In this document: one piece after another, positions 1-9,888 of the stretch | Position numbering within the stretch: position 1 is the first letter of the stretch | How the letters are laid out: every line of letters starts with the position of its first letter | Source of the DNA: Prauserella muralis | GTDB lineage: Bacteria; Actinomycetota; Actinomycetes; Mycobacteriales; Pseudonocardiaceae | Assembly: GCF_003202285.1 (NCBI RefSeq) | Contig: NZ_MASW01000001.1 | Coordinates: 2,023,666-2,087,665, forward strand | Direction of reading: 5' to 3' | Length of the DNA: 64,000 nt | Notes under the pieces: generated by a model | The model's input: only the letters and a program-made list of their open reading frames with translations | Databases searched by the model: none | Told to the model about the DNA's origin: nothing | Translations under genes and position numbers: made by a program

Positions 1-1031
<1,031 letters not shown>

Positions 1032-1104
1032 ACAAAGATGCTACGCACCCACTCTACGATCCTGAAACACCACCACGAAACACCCCGCGTGGCTGTTTCA
1101 CAGT

Positions 1105-1222
1105 GTTTCGGTGGTGATAGCGGTGAGGGAAACGCCCGGTCCCATTCCGAACCCGGAAGCTAAGCCCACCAGCGCCGATGGTACTGCACCCGCAGGGGTG
1201 TGGGAGAGTAGGACACCGCCGA
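1105..1222 (+). rRNA. 5S ribosomal RNA
   Basis: About 118 nt lying 73 nt after the 23S end. It starts GTTTCGGTGGTGATAGCGG and ends in AGGACACCGCCGAA, so the two ends form the closing helix. The conserved CCCATTCCGAACCCGGAAGC core of loop B and helix III is intact. It completes a standard 23S-5S order. No tRNA follows it. Confidence 0.97.
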
Positions 1223-1234
1223 ACTCAACTTGAA

Positions 1235-1272
1235 GAAATGGCCCGCCGCGTCTTCGCGGCGGGCCATTTCGC
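1235..1272 (+). terminator. Intrinsic terminator of the rRNA operon
   Basis: A perfect 16-bp inverted repeat, GAAATGGCCCGCCGCG, with a 4-nt TCTT loop lies 12 nt after the 5S gene and is followed by CGCATTTTCGG. This is the expected end of the rRNA transcript. Confidence 0.9.
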
Positions 1273-1327
1273 ATTTTCGGGGATAATTCGATCGACCACC
1301 GGTGAACCTGGCTGACACTCTGACCAT

Positions 1328-2188
1328 GTGGATGTCAGGGTGTATTCGGATGCCAGAGCGTTCGCCGACGCCGCGCGGCCGGTCTATGTGGCCGATCCCG
1401 CGCGGCACACAGCCGCGCTGACGGCTCTGCGCGGCATCGAGCGTGGCAGCGCTGCCTCCGTTGCCGCGCTCGTGTACCGCGCAGGCCGTCCGTACGGCGC
1501 GATCGTCGGGAACGGGCCGTTCCCCGTCACCCTCAGCGGTCTGCCTGTTGACGCGGCGCCCGCGGTGGCCCGTGCGCTGGCCGACGCGGGCGCGGTCCTG
1601 GACTGCGTACGCGGGCCACGTCCGGAGACCGAGGCGTTCGCCGAGGCGTGGTCAGCAGAGACGGGCGCTGACGTCGCCGCCAGCCCGAGCCGGTGGCTGT
1701 ACGAACTCGGCACCCTCACCGAGCCGGAGGGAGTCCCGGGCGAGGCGAGACTCGCGACGGCCGAGGACCTTCCGCTGCTGCAACGCTGGCGGCAGGCGTT
1801 CGCCGACGAACTCGCCGCGATGGCGCACGGCGAGACACTCTCGTCGAACAGCACGGCCTGGTCCCTCGACGACGGCGACCGGTACGGCATGTGGTGGATC
1901 CGTGGCACGCCAGTCGCGATGGCTCTCGCCCGCCGACCGGAGTCCGGCATGTCCCGGATCAGCTACGTCTACACCCCGGAGGAGCACCGCGGGCACGGCT
2001 ACGCGTCCGCGCTGACCGCCGTCCTGTGCCGCTGGGTCAGGGACGCGGGAACGCCGCACGTCGTGCTCTTCGCCGATGTCGGTAACCCGGTCTCCAACCG
2101 CATCTACCAGCGCATGGGTTTCCAGCGCCGGATGGAGGACATCGAGCTGCGGTTCGTCCCCGCACACACCCGTACGCTGGAACGGTGA
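1328..2188 (+). CDS. GNAT family N-acetyltransferase
   Basis: A 286-residue protein whose C-terminal half is a GNAT acetyl-CoA-dependent acetyltransferase fold. The acetyl-CoA loop reads EEHRGHGYASALTA, near residues 218-231, and the last strands contain NPVSNRIYQRMGFQRR. The N-terminal half is diverged and resembles the degenerate first domain of two-domain GNATs. The GTG start at 1328 keeps the whole conserved fold. A GACACT hexamer ends 8 nt before it, so the message may be leaderless. The stop overlaps the GTG of the next gene by 4 nt (GTGA), which implies translational coupling. The substrate cannot be read from sequence. Confidence 0.85.
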   Translation: MDVRVYSDARAFADAARPVYVADPARHTAALTALRGIERGSAASVAALVYRAGRPYGAIVGNGPFPVTLSGLPVDAAPAVARALADAGAVLDCVRGPRPETEAFAEAWSAETGADVAASPSRWLYELGTLTEPEGVPGEARLATAEDLPLLQRWRQAFADELAAMAHGETLSSNSTAWSLDDGDRYGMWWIRGTPVAMALARRPESGMSRISYVYTPEEHRGHGYASALTAVLCRWVRDAGTPHVVLFADVGNPVSNRIYQRMGFQRRMEDIELRFVPAHTRTLER

Positions 2189-2940
2189 GCACCGCGCGAC
2201 TGCTGATGATCCAACCCGACCCGACGGACCCTCCGGGCCCGCTCGGAGACTGGCTGACCGAAGCCGGCGCCGAACTGGACGTGCGGAGGCCGTTCGCCGA
2301 AGCCCTGCCCTCGAGCCTCGACGCCTACCAGGGGCTCGTGTGCCTGGGGGGCGGCATGAACGCGGAGGAGGACGACCGCCACCCGTGGCTGCGTGATGTC
2401 CGGCGCCTGCTGAGCCGCGCCGTCGGCTCGCAGCTGCCGACCCTGGGGGTGTGTCTGGGAGCGCAACTGCTCGCCGTCGCGACCGGGGGTCGCGTGGTGC
2501 GCGGCCACGACGGGCCGGAAGCCGGCCCGGGGCTCGTCGCCAAGAAGGACGCCGCCTGGAAGGACCCGCTGTTCGCCGACCTGCCGCTGATGCAGGACGT
2601 GCTGCAGTTCCACGCCGACGCGATCGAGCAGCTGCCACCCGGCGCCGAACTGCTCGCGTCGGCACCCCGGTACCCGAACCAGGCCTACCGGCTGGGCCGC
2701 TGTGCCTACGGACTCCAGTTCCACATCGAGACGACGCCGCAGGTGGTGCTCGACTGGGTGGCCGACGCGCCCGACGTCGCCGCCGCCGCACGCGCCGACG
2801 CCTTCACCGACGAGACCCTCGCCACCCTGCATGCCGACCTCGCCGAAACCTGGCGCCCCTTCGCCCAGCGCTTCGTCCAACTGGCCACCGGCGCCCGGGA
2901 ACCCGTCGCCGCCCAACCCCGCACGCTCCCCCTGGCCTAA
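2185..2940 (+). CDS. Class I glutamine amidotransferase
   Basis: A 251-residue stand-alone GATase1 domain of the type related to the GMP synthase glutaminase subunit. The nucleophile elbow is GVCLGAQ with Cys90, and the catalytic His180 and Glu182 lie in LQFHIET. Such proteins hydrolyse glutamine to ammonia for a partner or act on gamma-glutamyl compounds; the partner is unknown. The gene starts inside the stop of the GNAT gene and probably shares its mRNA. A repeat hairpin follows 31 nt after the stop and may end the transcript. It is unlikely to be guaA because no synthetase domain is present. Confidence 0.85.
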   Translation: MSTARLLMIQPDPTDPPGPLGDWLTEAGAELDVRRPFAEALPSSLDAYQGLVCLGGGMNAEEDDRHPWLRDVRRLLSRAVGSQLPTLGVCLGAQLLAVATGGRVVRGHDGPEAGPGLVAKKDAAWKDPLFADLPLMQDVLQFHADAIEQLPPGAELLASAPRYPNQAYRLGRCAYGLQFHIETTPQVVLDWVADAPDVAAAARADAFTDETLATLHADLAETWRPFAQRFVQLATGAREPVAAQPRTLPLA

Positions 2941-2971
2941 CCCAACCCACCCCCCACCCGCCCGCCAAACC

Positions 2972-3024
2972 GTGAGCAGGGGACCTTTACTCCCGCGAAA
3001 CGAGAGTAAAGCTCCCTTGCTCAC
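2972..3024. repeat. Hairpin repeat family copy 1 (core GGGACCTTTACT)
   Basis: An imperfect 21-bp stem closed by GTGAGC/GCTCAC with an 11-nt loop, lying after the amidotransferase gene and before glnE. It matches copies at 6070, 9796, 22206 and 33571. This copy has two mismatched positions in the stem. It lacks a run of T after the stem. Confidence 0.85.
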
Positions 3025-3062
3025 GGCACGCGGGCTCGAGATGTGGGCTGGCCGATTCCGGC

Positions 3063-3068
3063 TACGGT
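3063..3068 (+). promoter_or_regulatory. -10 box of glnE (leaderless arrangement)
   Basis: TACGGT ends 8 nt before the ATG at 3077, so transcription would begin at or next to the start codon. No Shine-Dalgarno sequence precedes the ATG. Confidence 0.55.
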
Positions 3069-3076
3069 GTTAGCCG

Positions 3077-6049
3077 ATGGCAGAGCGCACTCGACCGGCA
3101 GCCTCGGCGGCACGGTTCGGCTTCACGGACGACCGGGCAGAGGCCCAGCTTCGTGCTGCCGGCTGGTGGGACGACGCCGGACCCGCCGACGGCTGCGGAC
3201 AGGTGCTCACCGCGTTCTCCCGCGCGCCCGATCCCGACCTCGCACTGCGTGGCATCGACCGCATCCGCGAGGCCGACGAGGCCGGGTGGCCCGAGCTGTC
3301 GGCCGCGCTGCGGGACGACACGACGCTGCGTGGCAGGCTCGTCGCCGTCCTCGGGACCTCCACCGCGCTCGCGGACTTTCTGGTCAGCTCGCCGGACGAG
3401 TGGCACCGCCTCACCGGCGAGGCCACCACGCCGAGCGGCCACTACTCCACCATCCTCACCAGCGCGGTGCGGCCTGAGGGTGATGCGCTCACCGGAACCG
3501 ATGCCGAGCAGGCCCTGCGCAAGGCCTACCGCGGCCTGCTCCTGGAGATCGCCGCCGCCGACCTGAGCCCGCTCGTGGAGCCGGACCTGCCTCAGCCCTC
3601 CTTCGCCGAGGTCGCCGACGCCCTCACGGAACTGGCCGATGCCGCGTTGCGGGCCGGCCTGGTGGTCGCCGAACGCGAGGTCACCCGCTCGGCCGACGCC
3701 ACTCTCGCGGTGATCGCCATGGGCAAGTGCGGCGGACGCGAGCTCAACTACGTCAGCGACGTCGACGTGGTGTTCGTGGGAGACGGCGACCTTCAGGTGG
3801 CGACCCGCCTGGCGACCTCGATGATGCGGGTGACCGGTACCGCGTGTTTCGAGGTCGACGCCGCGCTCCGGCCCGAAGGCAAGGCAGGCGCGCTGGTTCG
3901 CACCCTCGAAGGCCACGAGGCCTACTACAAGAAATGGGCCCGCACCTGGGAGTTCCAGGCGTTGCTCAAGGCGCGGCCCGCGGCGGGTGACGTCGACCTC
4001 GGGCGCCGCTATGCCGAGCTGGTCGCGCCCATGGTCTGGTCTGCCGCCGAGCGCGAGAACTTCGTCGCCGACGTGCAGCAGATGCGCCGGCGCGTGGAGA
4101 AGCACGTCCCCTCCGAGATCGCCGAGCGCGAGCTGAAACTCGGCCGCGGCGGGCTGCGCGACGTGGAGTTCGCCGTGCAACTTCTGCAGCTCGTGCACGG
4201 CCGGGTCGATTCGGGACTGCGGTCGCCGTCGACGATGGAGGCACTGGACGCGCTCGGCGCCGGGGGCTACGTGGGGCGCGCCGACGCGGCCGAGCTGCGT
4301 TCGTCCTACGAGTTCCTCCGCACCGTCGAGCACCGGCTGCAACTGCGCGGACTGCGCCGTACTCACCTGTTCCCCGAGTTCGACGACCGCGCACAGCTAC
4401 GCGTCCTCGCGCGCGCGACCGGGATCCGCCCGGTACGTGGCAAGTCCCAAAGCGACATTCTCGCGAGCGAGTTTCGCAGGCACGTTCAGCGGATCCGGCG
4501 GCTGCACGAGAAGCTGTTCTACCGGCCACTGCTGGACGCGGTCGCGCGTGTGCCGACCGCGGCGTTGCGGCTGACCACCGAGCAGGCCGAGAGCCGCCTG
4601 GTGGCTCTCGGCTACGCCGCCCCGGACGGAGCGCTGCGACACATCAAGGCCCTGACGTCGGGGGTGTCGCGGCGGGCGGCGATCCAGCAGGCTCTGCTGC
4701 CGGTGTTGCTGGATCTGCTCGCCGACACGCCGGACCCCGATGGTGGGCTGCTCGCGTACCGGCGGGTGTCGGAGGCGCTGGCCGACACACCCTGGTATCT
4801 GCGTGTGCTGCGCGACGAGGCCGCCGTGGTGGAGCAGTTGGCCACCCTGCTCGGCACCTCGCGGCTCGTGCCTGACCTGCTCGTGCGCGCACCCGAGGTG
4901 CTGCAGCTGCTGGCCGAACCCGACCGGCTCGCCCAGCGGTCTCCGGACGAGGTCGCGACGTCGCTGCGTGCGGCGGCCCGGCGGCAGCCCGGGCTCAACG
5001 CCGCCGTGGCCGCGGCCCGCTCCCTGCGCAGGCACGAACTGCTCAGGGTTGCCTGCGCCGACCTGCTCGGGCTGACGGATGTGGCCACCGTGTGCCGGGC
5101 GCTGTCGTCGGTGTGGGGCGCGGTGCTGCAGAGCGCCCTGGCGGCGGCCATCCGGCAGCGCGCGGCGCAGGTGGGTGCCGAGCCGGCGCGCATCGCGGTG
5201 ATCGGCATGGGCAGGCTCGGTGGCGAGGAGCTCGGCTACGGGTCCGATGCCGACGTCCTGTTCGTGTGCGAGCGCAACGACGGCGCCACCGATGGTGACG
5301 CGTTGAGGTTCGCGACATCGGTCGCCGAAACCGTGCGGCAAGTGCTTGGCGCTCCGAGCCAGGATCCTGCGCTGGAGGTGGACGCCAACCTGCGTCCTGA
5401 GGGGCGCAGCGGCCCGCTTGTCCGGACGTTCGAGTCCTACCGGGCCTACTACGCGCGGTGGGGTGAGGTGTGGGAGGCGCAGGCGCTGCTGCGGGCGCGG
5501 TTCGTCGCCGGTGATGCCGAGCTGGGCCAGCGGTTCGTCGACGCCGTTCAGCCGATCCGGTATCCCGAGGGCGGCCTCGACGCGGCGCGGGTTCGGGAGG
5601 TCCGCAGGATCAAGGCCCGGGTGGAGACGGAGCGGATGCCGCGAGGGGCAGACCCGACCATCCACACCAAGCTGGGCCGGGGCGGGCTGGCGGACGTGGA
5701 GTGGACCGTCCAGCTGGCGCAGCTGCGCTTCGGACACGAGATGCCGAGCCTGAGGACCACGTCGACCCCGGCCGCGCTGGCGGCGATGGCCGACACGGGA
5801 CTGGCCGAGGCCGAGGATGTCGGCTCGCTGCTCGACGCGTGGCAGCTGGCCACCCGGGCCCGCAACGTGGCGATGCTCGTGCGCGGTAAGGCGGTCGATC
5901 AGCTGCCGACGTCCGGCCGGGAACTCGCCGCCGTGGCTCGTGTCTTCGGCTACTCGGCTGACGACGACCCCGGCGAGTTCCTCGACGCCTACCGGCGCAC
6001 CACCCGACGCGCGCACGCCGTCGTCGAGCGCCTCTTCTACGAAAGCTGA
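3077..6049 (+). CDS. glnE: Bifunctional glutamine synthetase adenylyltransferase/adenylyl-removing enzyme
   Basis: A 990-residue GlnE, the usual actinobacterial length. It covalently controls glutamine synthetase I by adding or removing AMP on a conserved tyrosine. The two tandem nucleotidyltransferase modules are visible. The N-terminal removing domain has MGKCGGRELNY followed by SDVDVV near residues 215-232. The C-terminal transferase domain has MGRLGGEELGY followed by SDADVL near 711-727. Each is followed by a helical domain with a KLGRGGL motif. Its target glnA lies 646 bp away on the opposite strand, past the thioesterase gene. A TACGGT box just upstream suggests a leaderless mRNA, and a repeat hairpin lies 20 nt past the stop. 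Confidence 0.98.
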   Translation: MAERTRPAASAARFGFTDDRAEAQLRAAGWWDDAGPADGCGQVLTAFSRAPDPDLALRGIDRIREADEAGWPELSAALRDDTTLRGRLVAVLGTSTALADFLVSSPDEWHRLTGEATTPSGHYSTILTSAVRPEGDALTGTDAEQALRKAYRGLLLEIAAADLSPLVEPDLPQPSFAEVADALTELADAALRAGLVVAEREVTRSADATLAVIAMGKCGGRELNYVSDVDVVFVGDGDLQVATRLATSMMRVTGTACFEVDAALRPEGKAGALVRTLEGHEAYYKKWARTWEFQALLKARPAAGDVDLGRRYAELVAPMVWSAAERENFVADVQQMRRRVEKHVPSEIAERELKLGRGGLRDVEFAVQLLQLVHGRVDSGLRSPSTMEALDALGAGGYVGRADAAELRSSYEFLRTVEHRLQLRGLRRTHLFPEFDDRAQLRVLARATGIRPVRGKSQSDILASEFRRHVQRIRRLHEKLFYRPLLDAVARVPTAALRLTTEQAESRLVALGYAAPDGALRHIKALTSGVSRRAAIQQALLPVLLDLLADTPDPDGGLLAYRRVSEALADTPWYLRVLRDEAAVVEQLATLLGTSRLVPDLLVRAPEVLQLLAEPDRLAQRSPDEVATSLRAAARRQPGLNAAVAAARSLRRHELLRVACADLLGLTDVATVCRALSSVWGAVLQSALAAAIRQRAAQVGAEPARIAVIGMGRLGGEELGYGSDADVLFVCERNDGATDGDALRFATSVAETVRQVLGAPSQDPALEVDANLRPEGRSGPLVRTFESYRAYYARWGEVWEAQALLRARFVAGDAELGQRFVDAVQPIRYPEGGLDAARVREVRRIKARVETERMPRGADPTIHTKLGRGGLADVEWTVQLAQLRFGHEMPSLRTTSTPAALAAMADTGLAEAEDVGSLLDAWQLATRARNVAMLVRGKAVDQLPTSGRELAAVARVFGYSADDDPGEFLDAYRRTTRRAHAVVERLFYES

Positions 6050-6069
6050 CCACCCCCGGCCGCCAAGCA

Positions 6070-6122
6070 GTGAGCAAGGGACCTTTACTCCCATCTGGCG
6101 GGAGTAAAGGTCCCTTGCTCAC
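6070..6122. repeat. Hairpin repeat family copy 2 (perfect 23-bp stem)
   Basis: A perfect 23-bp stem running from GTGAGCAAGGG to CCCTTGCTCAC around a 7-nt loop, ATCTGGC. It begins 20 nt after the glnE stop. It probably acts as a transcript end or a 3' stability element for glnE. Confidence 0.9.
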
Positions 6123-6152
6123 CTTTGTGGGACCCGGGTGCGAGGGCGTGTC

Positions 6153-6158
6153 TAGGGT
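6153..6158 (+). promoter_or_regulatory. -10 box of the thioesterase gene (leaderless arrangement)
   Basis: TAGGGT ends 6 nt before the GTG start at 6165, and no ribosome-binding site is present between them. Confidence 0.55.
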
Positions 6159-6164
6159 GGGGGC

Positions 6165-6596
6165 GTGACTGAGCGGAAACCTTTCAGCGTCCGGTTGAAG
6201 GTGCGGCACTACGAACTCGACACCCTGGGCCATGTCAACCACGCCGTCTACCACTCCTACGCCGAGGTTGCCCGGCTGGAACTCCTGGAGCAGGCGGGCG
6301 GCCTCGGCGACGGCCTCCGGGCCGCGCGGCTGGCGTCCGTGATGCTCGAATCGCACATCAGCTTCCGCCGGGAGCTACGCGCGGGCGACGTCATCGACGT
6401 CACGTGCGAGGTGAAGTTCGGCGAGGGCAAGACGTTCCGGATGGACTCCAACATCTACAAGGCCGACGGCACACTGTCGGCGGAAATCACCTGCACGTTG
6501 GGCCTGATGGACCTGGACCGGCGCAAACTCGTCGCCGAGCCACGCGCCCGGCTCGACGCGGCCGGCGTGGACACCGCTGCCCTCTGCGGCAGCTGA
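6165..6596 (+). CDS. Acyl-CoA thioesterase, hotdog fold
   Basis: A 143-residue single hotdog-domain protein of the 4-hydroxybenzoyl-CoA thioesterase/YbgC type. The signature YELDTLGHVNHAVY near residues 16-29 carries the expected catalytic Asp19 and the HVNH turn. The start is a GTG directly after a TAGGGT box. The gene stands alone between glnE and the convergent glnA and shares a bidirectional terminator with glnA. Its natural acyl-CoA substrate is unknown. No link to glutamine metabolism is evident besides position. Confidence 0.88.
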   Translation: MTERKPFSVRLKVRHYELDTLGHVNHAVYHSYAEVARLELLEQAGGLGDGLRAARLASVMLESHISFRRELRAGDVIDVTCEVKFGEGKTFRMDSNIYKADGTLSAEITCTLGLMDLDRRKLVAEPRARLDAAGVDTAALCGS

Positions 6597-6624
6597 CCGG
6601 CCCTCCACGGCACGCGCGCCCCAA

Positions 6625-6669
6625 CGACGGACGGCCCCGCCAGTCACCGACTGGCGGGGCCGTCCGTCG
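6625..6669. terminator. Bidirectional terminator between thioesterase and glnA
   Basis: A perfect 20-bp inverted repeat, CGACGGACGGCCCCGCCAGT, with a 5-nt loop sits between two convergent stop codons. Confidence 0.85.
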
Positions 6670-6694
6670 CAGCTGAACGGTTTCGACTCAGCGA

Positions 6695-8119
6695 TCACAC
6701 GTCGTAGTACAGCGCGAACTCGTACGGGTGCGGGCGCAGCCGCAGCGGGTCGATCTCGTTCTCCCGCTTGAAGCTGATCCACGTCTCGATCACGTCGGGG
6801 GTGAACACGCCACCGTCGAGCAGGAACTCGTGGTCGGCCTCCAGCGTGTCGAGCACGGTGCCCAGGTCACCCGGCACGAGCTTGACGTTCTTGGCCTCCT
6901 CGGGAGGCAGCTCGTAGAGGTCCTTGTCGATGGGCTCGGCCGGCTCGATCTTGTTCTTGATGCCGTCCAGGCCGGCCATCACCATCGCCGCGAACGCCAG
7001 GTAGGGGTTACCGGACGAGTCGGGGCAGCGGAACTCGATGCGCTTGGCCTTGGCGTTGCTGCCGGTGATCGGGATGCGGACACACGCGGAGCGGTTCCGC
7101 TGCGAGTACACCAGGCTGACCGGAGCCTCGAAGCCCGGCACCAGACGGTGGTAGGAGTTGACCGTCGGGTTGGTGAACGCCAGCAGGCTCGGCGCGTGGG
7201 CGAGGATGCCGCCGATGTAGTGGCGCGCAGTGTCCGACAGCCCGGCGTAACCGGATTCGTCGTAGAACAGCGGCTCGCCATCCTTCCACAGCGACTGGTG
7301 GCAGTGCATGCCCGAGCCGTTGTCGCCGAACAGCGGCTTCGGCATGAACGTGGCGGTCTTGCCCGCGGCGAACGCGGTGTTCTTCACGATGTACTTGAAC
7401 AGCTGCAGGTCGTCCGCGGCGTGCAGCAGCGTGTTGAACTTGTAGTTGATCTCCGCCTGGCCGGCGGTGCCGACCTCGTGGTGCGCCCGCTCGATCTGGA
7501 ATCCGGACTGGACCAGGTTCTGGGTGATGTCGTCGCGCAGGTCGGCGTAGTGGTCGACCGGCGGCACCGGGAAGTAGCCACCCTTGAACTTGGTCTTGTA
7601 GCCCTTGTTGTTGCCGTTTTCCTCGGCGCCGGTGTTCCACCAACCCTCGACGGAGTCGATCTCGTGGAAGGTGCCGTTCTCGGCGGAGTCGAAACGCACC
7701 GAGTCGAAGACGTAGAACTCGGCCTCCGGGCCGAAGAACGCGGTGTCGGCGATGCCCGACTCGGCGATGTACTGCTCGGCCTTGCGCGCGATGTTGCGCG
7801 GGTCACGGCTGTACGGCTCGCGCGTGAACGGGTCGTGCACGAAGAAGTTCAGCGACAGGGTCTTGTGCTTGCGGAACGGGTCGATCCGCGCCGTGGCCGG
7901 GTCCGGCAGCAGCAGCATGTCCGACTCGTGGATCGACTGGAAACCGCGCACCGACGACCCGTCGAAAGCAAGACCTTCCTCGAAGGCATCCGCGTCGAAC
8001 GCAGAGGCGGGGACGGTGAAGTGCTGCATGATCCCCGGCAGGTCACAGAACCTCACGTCGACAAATTGCACGTCCTCGTCTGTGATCAGACGCTGGACAT
8101 CGTCTGGAGTAGTGGACAC
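6695..8119 (-). CDS. glnA: Type I glutamine synthetase
   Basis: A 474-residue GSI that makes glutamine from glutamate, ammonia and ATP. It closely follows the actinobacterial GlnA1 pattern, with the [18 protein letters not shown] active-site loop, [12 protein letters not shown], and the C-terminal [10 protein letters not shown]. The adenylylation site [10 protein letters not shown] is intact, with Tyr402 as target of GlnE. The reading frame is open to 8137, but the GTG at 8119 is chosen because AAGGAG lies 8 nt before it. A GlnR-like box lies at 8187-8224. Both nitrogen-responsive transcription and GlnE control are therefore expected. Confidence 0.98.
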   Translation of the reverse strand: MSTTPDDVQRLITDEDVQFVDVRFCDLPGIMQHFTVPASAFDADAFEEGLAFDGSSVRGFQSIHESDMLLLPDPATARIDPFRKHKTLSLNFFVHDPFTREPYSRDPRNIARKAEQYIAESGIADTAFFGPEAEFYVFDSVRFDSAENGTFHEIDSVEGWWNTGAEENGNNKGYKTKFKGGYFPVPPVDHYADLRDDITQNLVQSGFQIERAHHEVGTAGQAEINYKFNTLLHAADDLQLFKYIVKNTAFAAGKTATFMPKPLFGDNGSGMHCHQSLWKDGEPLFYDESGYAGLSDTARHYIGGILAHAPSLLAFTNPTVNSYHRLVPGFEAPVSLVYSQRNRSACVRIPITGSNAKAKRIEFRCPDSSGNPYLAFAAMVMAGLDGIKNKIEPAEPIDKDLYELPPEEAKNVKLVPGDLGTVLDTLEADHEFLLDGGVFTPDVIETWISFKRENEIDPLRLRPHPYEFALYYDV

Positions 8120-8186
8120 CCTCGGTGACTCCTTCACGTTCGTTGCCGGCCGCCTTACTCTCTTCGGCTCACGCTAAGAGCGCGGT

Positions 8187-8224
8187 GTTGCCCGACCGTC
8201 ACCCGTATGTTTCGCCGATGTTAA
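8187..8224 (-). promoter_or_regulatory. GlnR-type nitrogen-control box upstream of glnA
   Basis: Read on the glnA strand, four 5-mers TTAAC, GAAAC, GTGAC and GCAAC are each separated by exactly 6 nt. This matches the published actinobacterial GlnR pattern of alternating gTnAc and GaAAc half-sites at 11-bp spacing. The box ends about 68 nt before the glnA start, a usual distance for activation. Confidence 0.82.
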
Positions 8225-8280
8225 CGGGTCGGCCGATACCGGATAGGGCACCGGCGCGAGCGCCGTATGCGCAGGCGGCA

Positions 8281-8286
8281 TACCCT
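8281..8286 (+). promoter_or_regulatory. -10 box of the RDD gene (leaderless arrangement)
   Basis: TACCCT ends 6 nt before the GTG start at 8293. This helps select that start over the far upstream ATG at 8125. Confidence 0.5.
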
Positions 8287-8292
8287 GGAAGG

Positions 8293-8778
8293 GTGGCAAG
8301 GTGGACCGGCGAGTGGCTGACGTCGCTTTCTTCCGGGAGCGTGACCGGAGATCAGGAATCTCCACGGTGGCCTGGTGAACACCTGGGGCTGCCGGAGCAG
8401 GGCGTGGGTGCGGTCGCGGGTGGCGGCCGTCGGTTCCTGGCTCTCGTCATCGATCTGGTCATGGCGTCACTGCTGACCTCCCTGTTCATCCGCCCTGACT
8501 ACAACGACGTGGCGCAGATGCAGAGCTACAACCTCTGGGCGGTGGCCGTCTGGGCCGTCATCACGGTGCTGCCCGTGTCGATCGCGGGTTTCACGCCTGG
8601 CATGGCTATGTGCGGGGTCAGGGTCGCGCGGCTCGACGGCGTTGCGTTGGTGGGAGCCTGGCGGGCCCTGCTGCGAGCGGTGCTCACGTTCCTGCTCATC
8701 CCGGCGATCGTGCGCAACGCGGACGGCCGTGGCTGGCACGACCGCGCGACGAACACGGTGGTCCTGCGCACGCGCTGA
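8293..8778 (+). CDS. RDD family membrane protein
   Basis: A 161-residue protein with the RDD domain: GGGRRFLALVIDLVMASLL opens the first membrane helix. A second helix lies around LWAVAVWAVITVLPVSIAGF and a third around the RALLRAVLTFLLIPAIV region. RDD proteins are small membrane proteins of mostly unknown transport function. The frame is open from 8125, but conservation starts only near the GTG at 8293, which has a suitable -10 box. In mycobacteria a gene of this family also sits beside glnA1, so the neighbourhood is conserved. The stop is 8 bp from the convergent gene end at 8787. Confidence 0.85.
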   Translation: MARWTGEWLTSLSSGSVTGDQESPRWPGEHLGLPEQGVGAVAGGGRRFLALVIDLVMASLLTSLFIRPDYNDVAQMQSYNLWAVAVWAVITVLPVSIAGFTPGMAMCGVRVARLDGVALVGAWRALLRAVLTFLLIPAIVRNADGRGWHDRATNTVVLRTR

Positions 8779-8786
8779 CCGGCGGG

Positions 8787-9752
8787 TCACGCGGCCGGCC
8801 GCCACAGCCTCGTCCGCACGGTCGGCGGCGGGCGGTTTGCGGCCTGGGTGAACGCAGCACGCAGATCGGCGATGACCGCCTTCGGGTTCCGGCGCAACTG
8901 GGACGGCAGCGTGTGGACCACCAGGATGCCCGCGGCGGTGAGCCGGGTGTGTTTGCGGACGGTACGGCCGTAGCTGTCCGGGTCGAGGTGGAAGTCGATC
9001 GAGTCGATCTCCCAGGCCAGTCCGACGTCGGGCCACCACGCGTCGGCGACGCCGAGCAACCGTCCTTCGGCGTCACGGATCTCGACGTTCCACTCCGGCT
9101 CTGGGAGCTTGCTGCGCTTCGCCACGCGTGCGGCCCATGCCTCCGCCGCCGAGCGTACGCCCTTGTCCATTTCCTCGATGACGATGCGGGGCAGCGCGGA
9201 GCCGATGGTCGTGCCCTGCTCGAGGGCCTGTCTGAGTTCACGCGGATGGCACAGGCCCCGCTGCACGGCGTCGGCGATCATGGCGCGGATGTCGTTGAGG
9301 CTGGCCATCCGGTGGGCGGCGTCGACCAGCGCGCGGGCGAGCGGTGCGACCGGCAGGCCGCCGACGTGCGTCGGTTCGGGCAGGTGGATGGTGCGTTCGA
9401 CGACCGCGAAACCGCGGGTGGCGACCTTGCGCGCGTGCGGGATGAGCACGTGTACCCGCGAATCGGCAGGCAGGCGGCGCACGCCGTGCAGGCGCGCCGC
9501 GGCGATCCCGGTGAGCATGGCGTCCGTCCCCGCATGGGCAAGCGCGGCCCGGTTCAGCTGGTCCGGGGTGGGCCGGCCGTTGTTGAGCAGGACGACGCCG
9601 GGAATCAGCCGCTGCCAGGGCCCACCGGGCCGGCAGCGGCGGGAAATCGCCGAATGGGACATGCCCAGGGCGACAAGCTCTGCCCGGGGTGCCACGCCCC
9701 CGGGGAACCGTCTGTGCAGGTCATCGTGCTCAAGCACGCGTTGTCGTGCCAC
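8787..9752 (-). CDS. AbiEi-like N-terminal domain plus DUF559-type nuclease-like domain protein
   Basis: A 321-residue protein. Residues 10-65 look like the winged-helix N-terminus of AbiEi antitoxin-like proteins, ending RCRPGGPWQRLIPGVVLL. The C-terminal 100 residues resemble the DUF559/VSR nuclease fold, with Asp237, the pair Glu248 and Asp250 in AWEIDSIDFH, and His255. The toxin partner AbiEii is not adjacent, so this is not a complete AbiE system. A paralogue lies at 15115-16050. These proteins are common in actinobacterial genomes and their role is unknown. The start is the GTG at 9752; no clear ribosome-binding site was found. Confidence 0.7.
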   Translation of the reverse strand: MARQRVLEHDDLHRRFPGGVAPRAELVALGMSHSAISRRCRPGGPWQRLIPGVVLLNNGRPTPDQLNRAALAHAGTDAMLTGIAAARLHGVRRLPADSRVHVLIPHARKVATRGFAVVERTIHLPEPTHVGGLPVAPLARALVDAAHRMASLNDIRAMIADAVQRGLCHPRELRQALEQGTTIGSALPRIVIEEMDKGVRSAAEAWAARVAKRSKLPEPEWNVEIRDAEGRLLGVADAWWPDVGLAWEIDSIDFHLDPDSYGRTVRKHTRLTAAGILVVHTLPSQLRRNPKAVIADLRAAFTQAANRPPPTVRTRLWRPAA

Positions 9753-9795
9753 CCGGCCATCATGCCGACGGCCACCGACAGTTTCCGGCCCGTCG

Positions 9796-9852
9796 CAGTG
9801 AGCAAGGGACCTTTACTCGCGTTCGCCGGGAGTAAAGGTCCCTTGCTCACTG
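9796..9852. repeat. Hairpin repeat family copy 3
   Basis: A perfect 23-bp stem with outer pair CAGTGAGC/GCTCACTG and an 11-nt loop. It lies 36 nt past the stop of the DUF4191 gene (minus strand) and before the start of the AbiEi-like gene, so it separates two tandem genes. Confidence 0.9.
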
Positions 9853-9888
9853 CCTCTGGGGTGGCGGAGAAGGGTGCAGTGGACCGGC

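Noticed and set aside
8120..8137. Upstream ATG at 8137 as the glnA start.
   Set aside because: The GTG at 8119 has AAGGAG at ideal spacing and matches the family N-terminus; the six extra residues include that ribosome-binding site.
8787..9752. A complete AbiE phage-defence toxin-antitoxin system.
   Set aside because: No AbiEii nucleotidyltransferase toxin is adjacent to this gene or to its paralogue at 15115.
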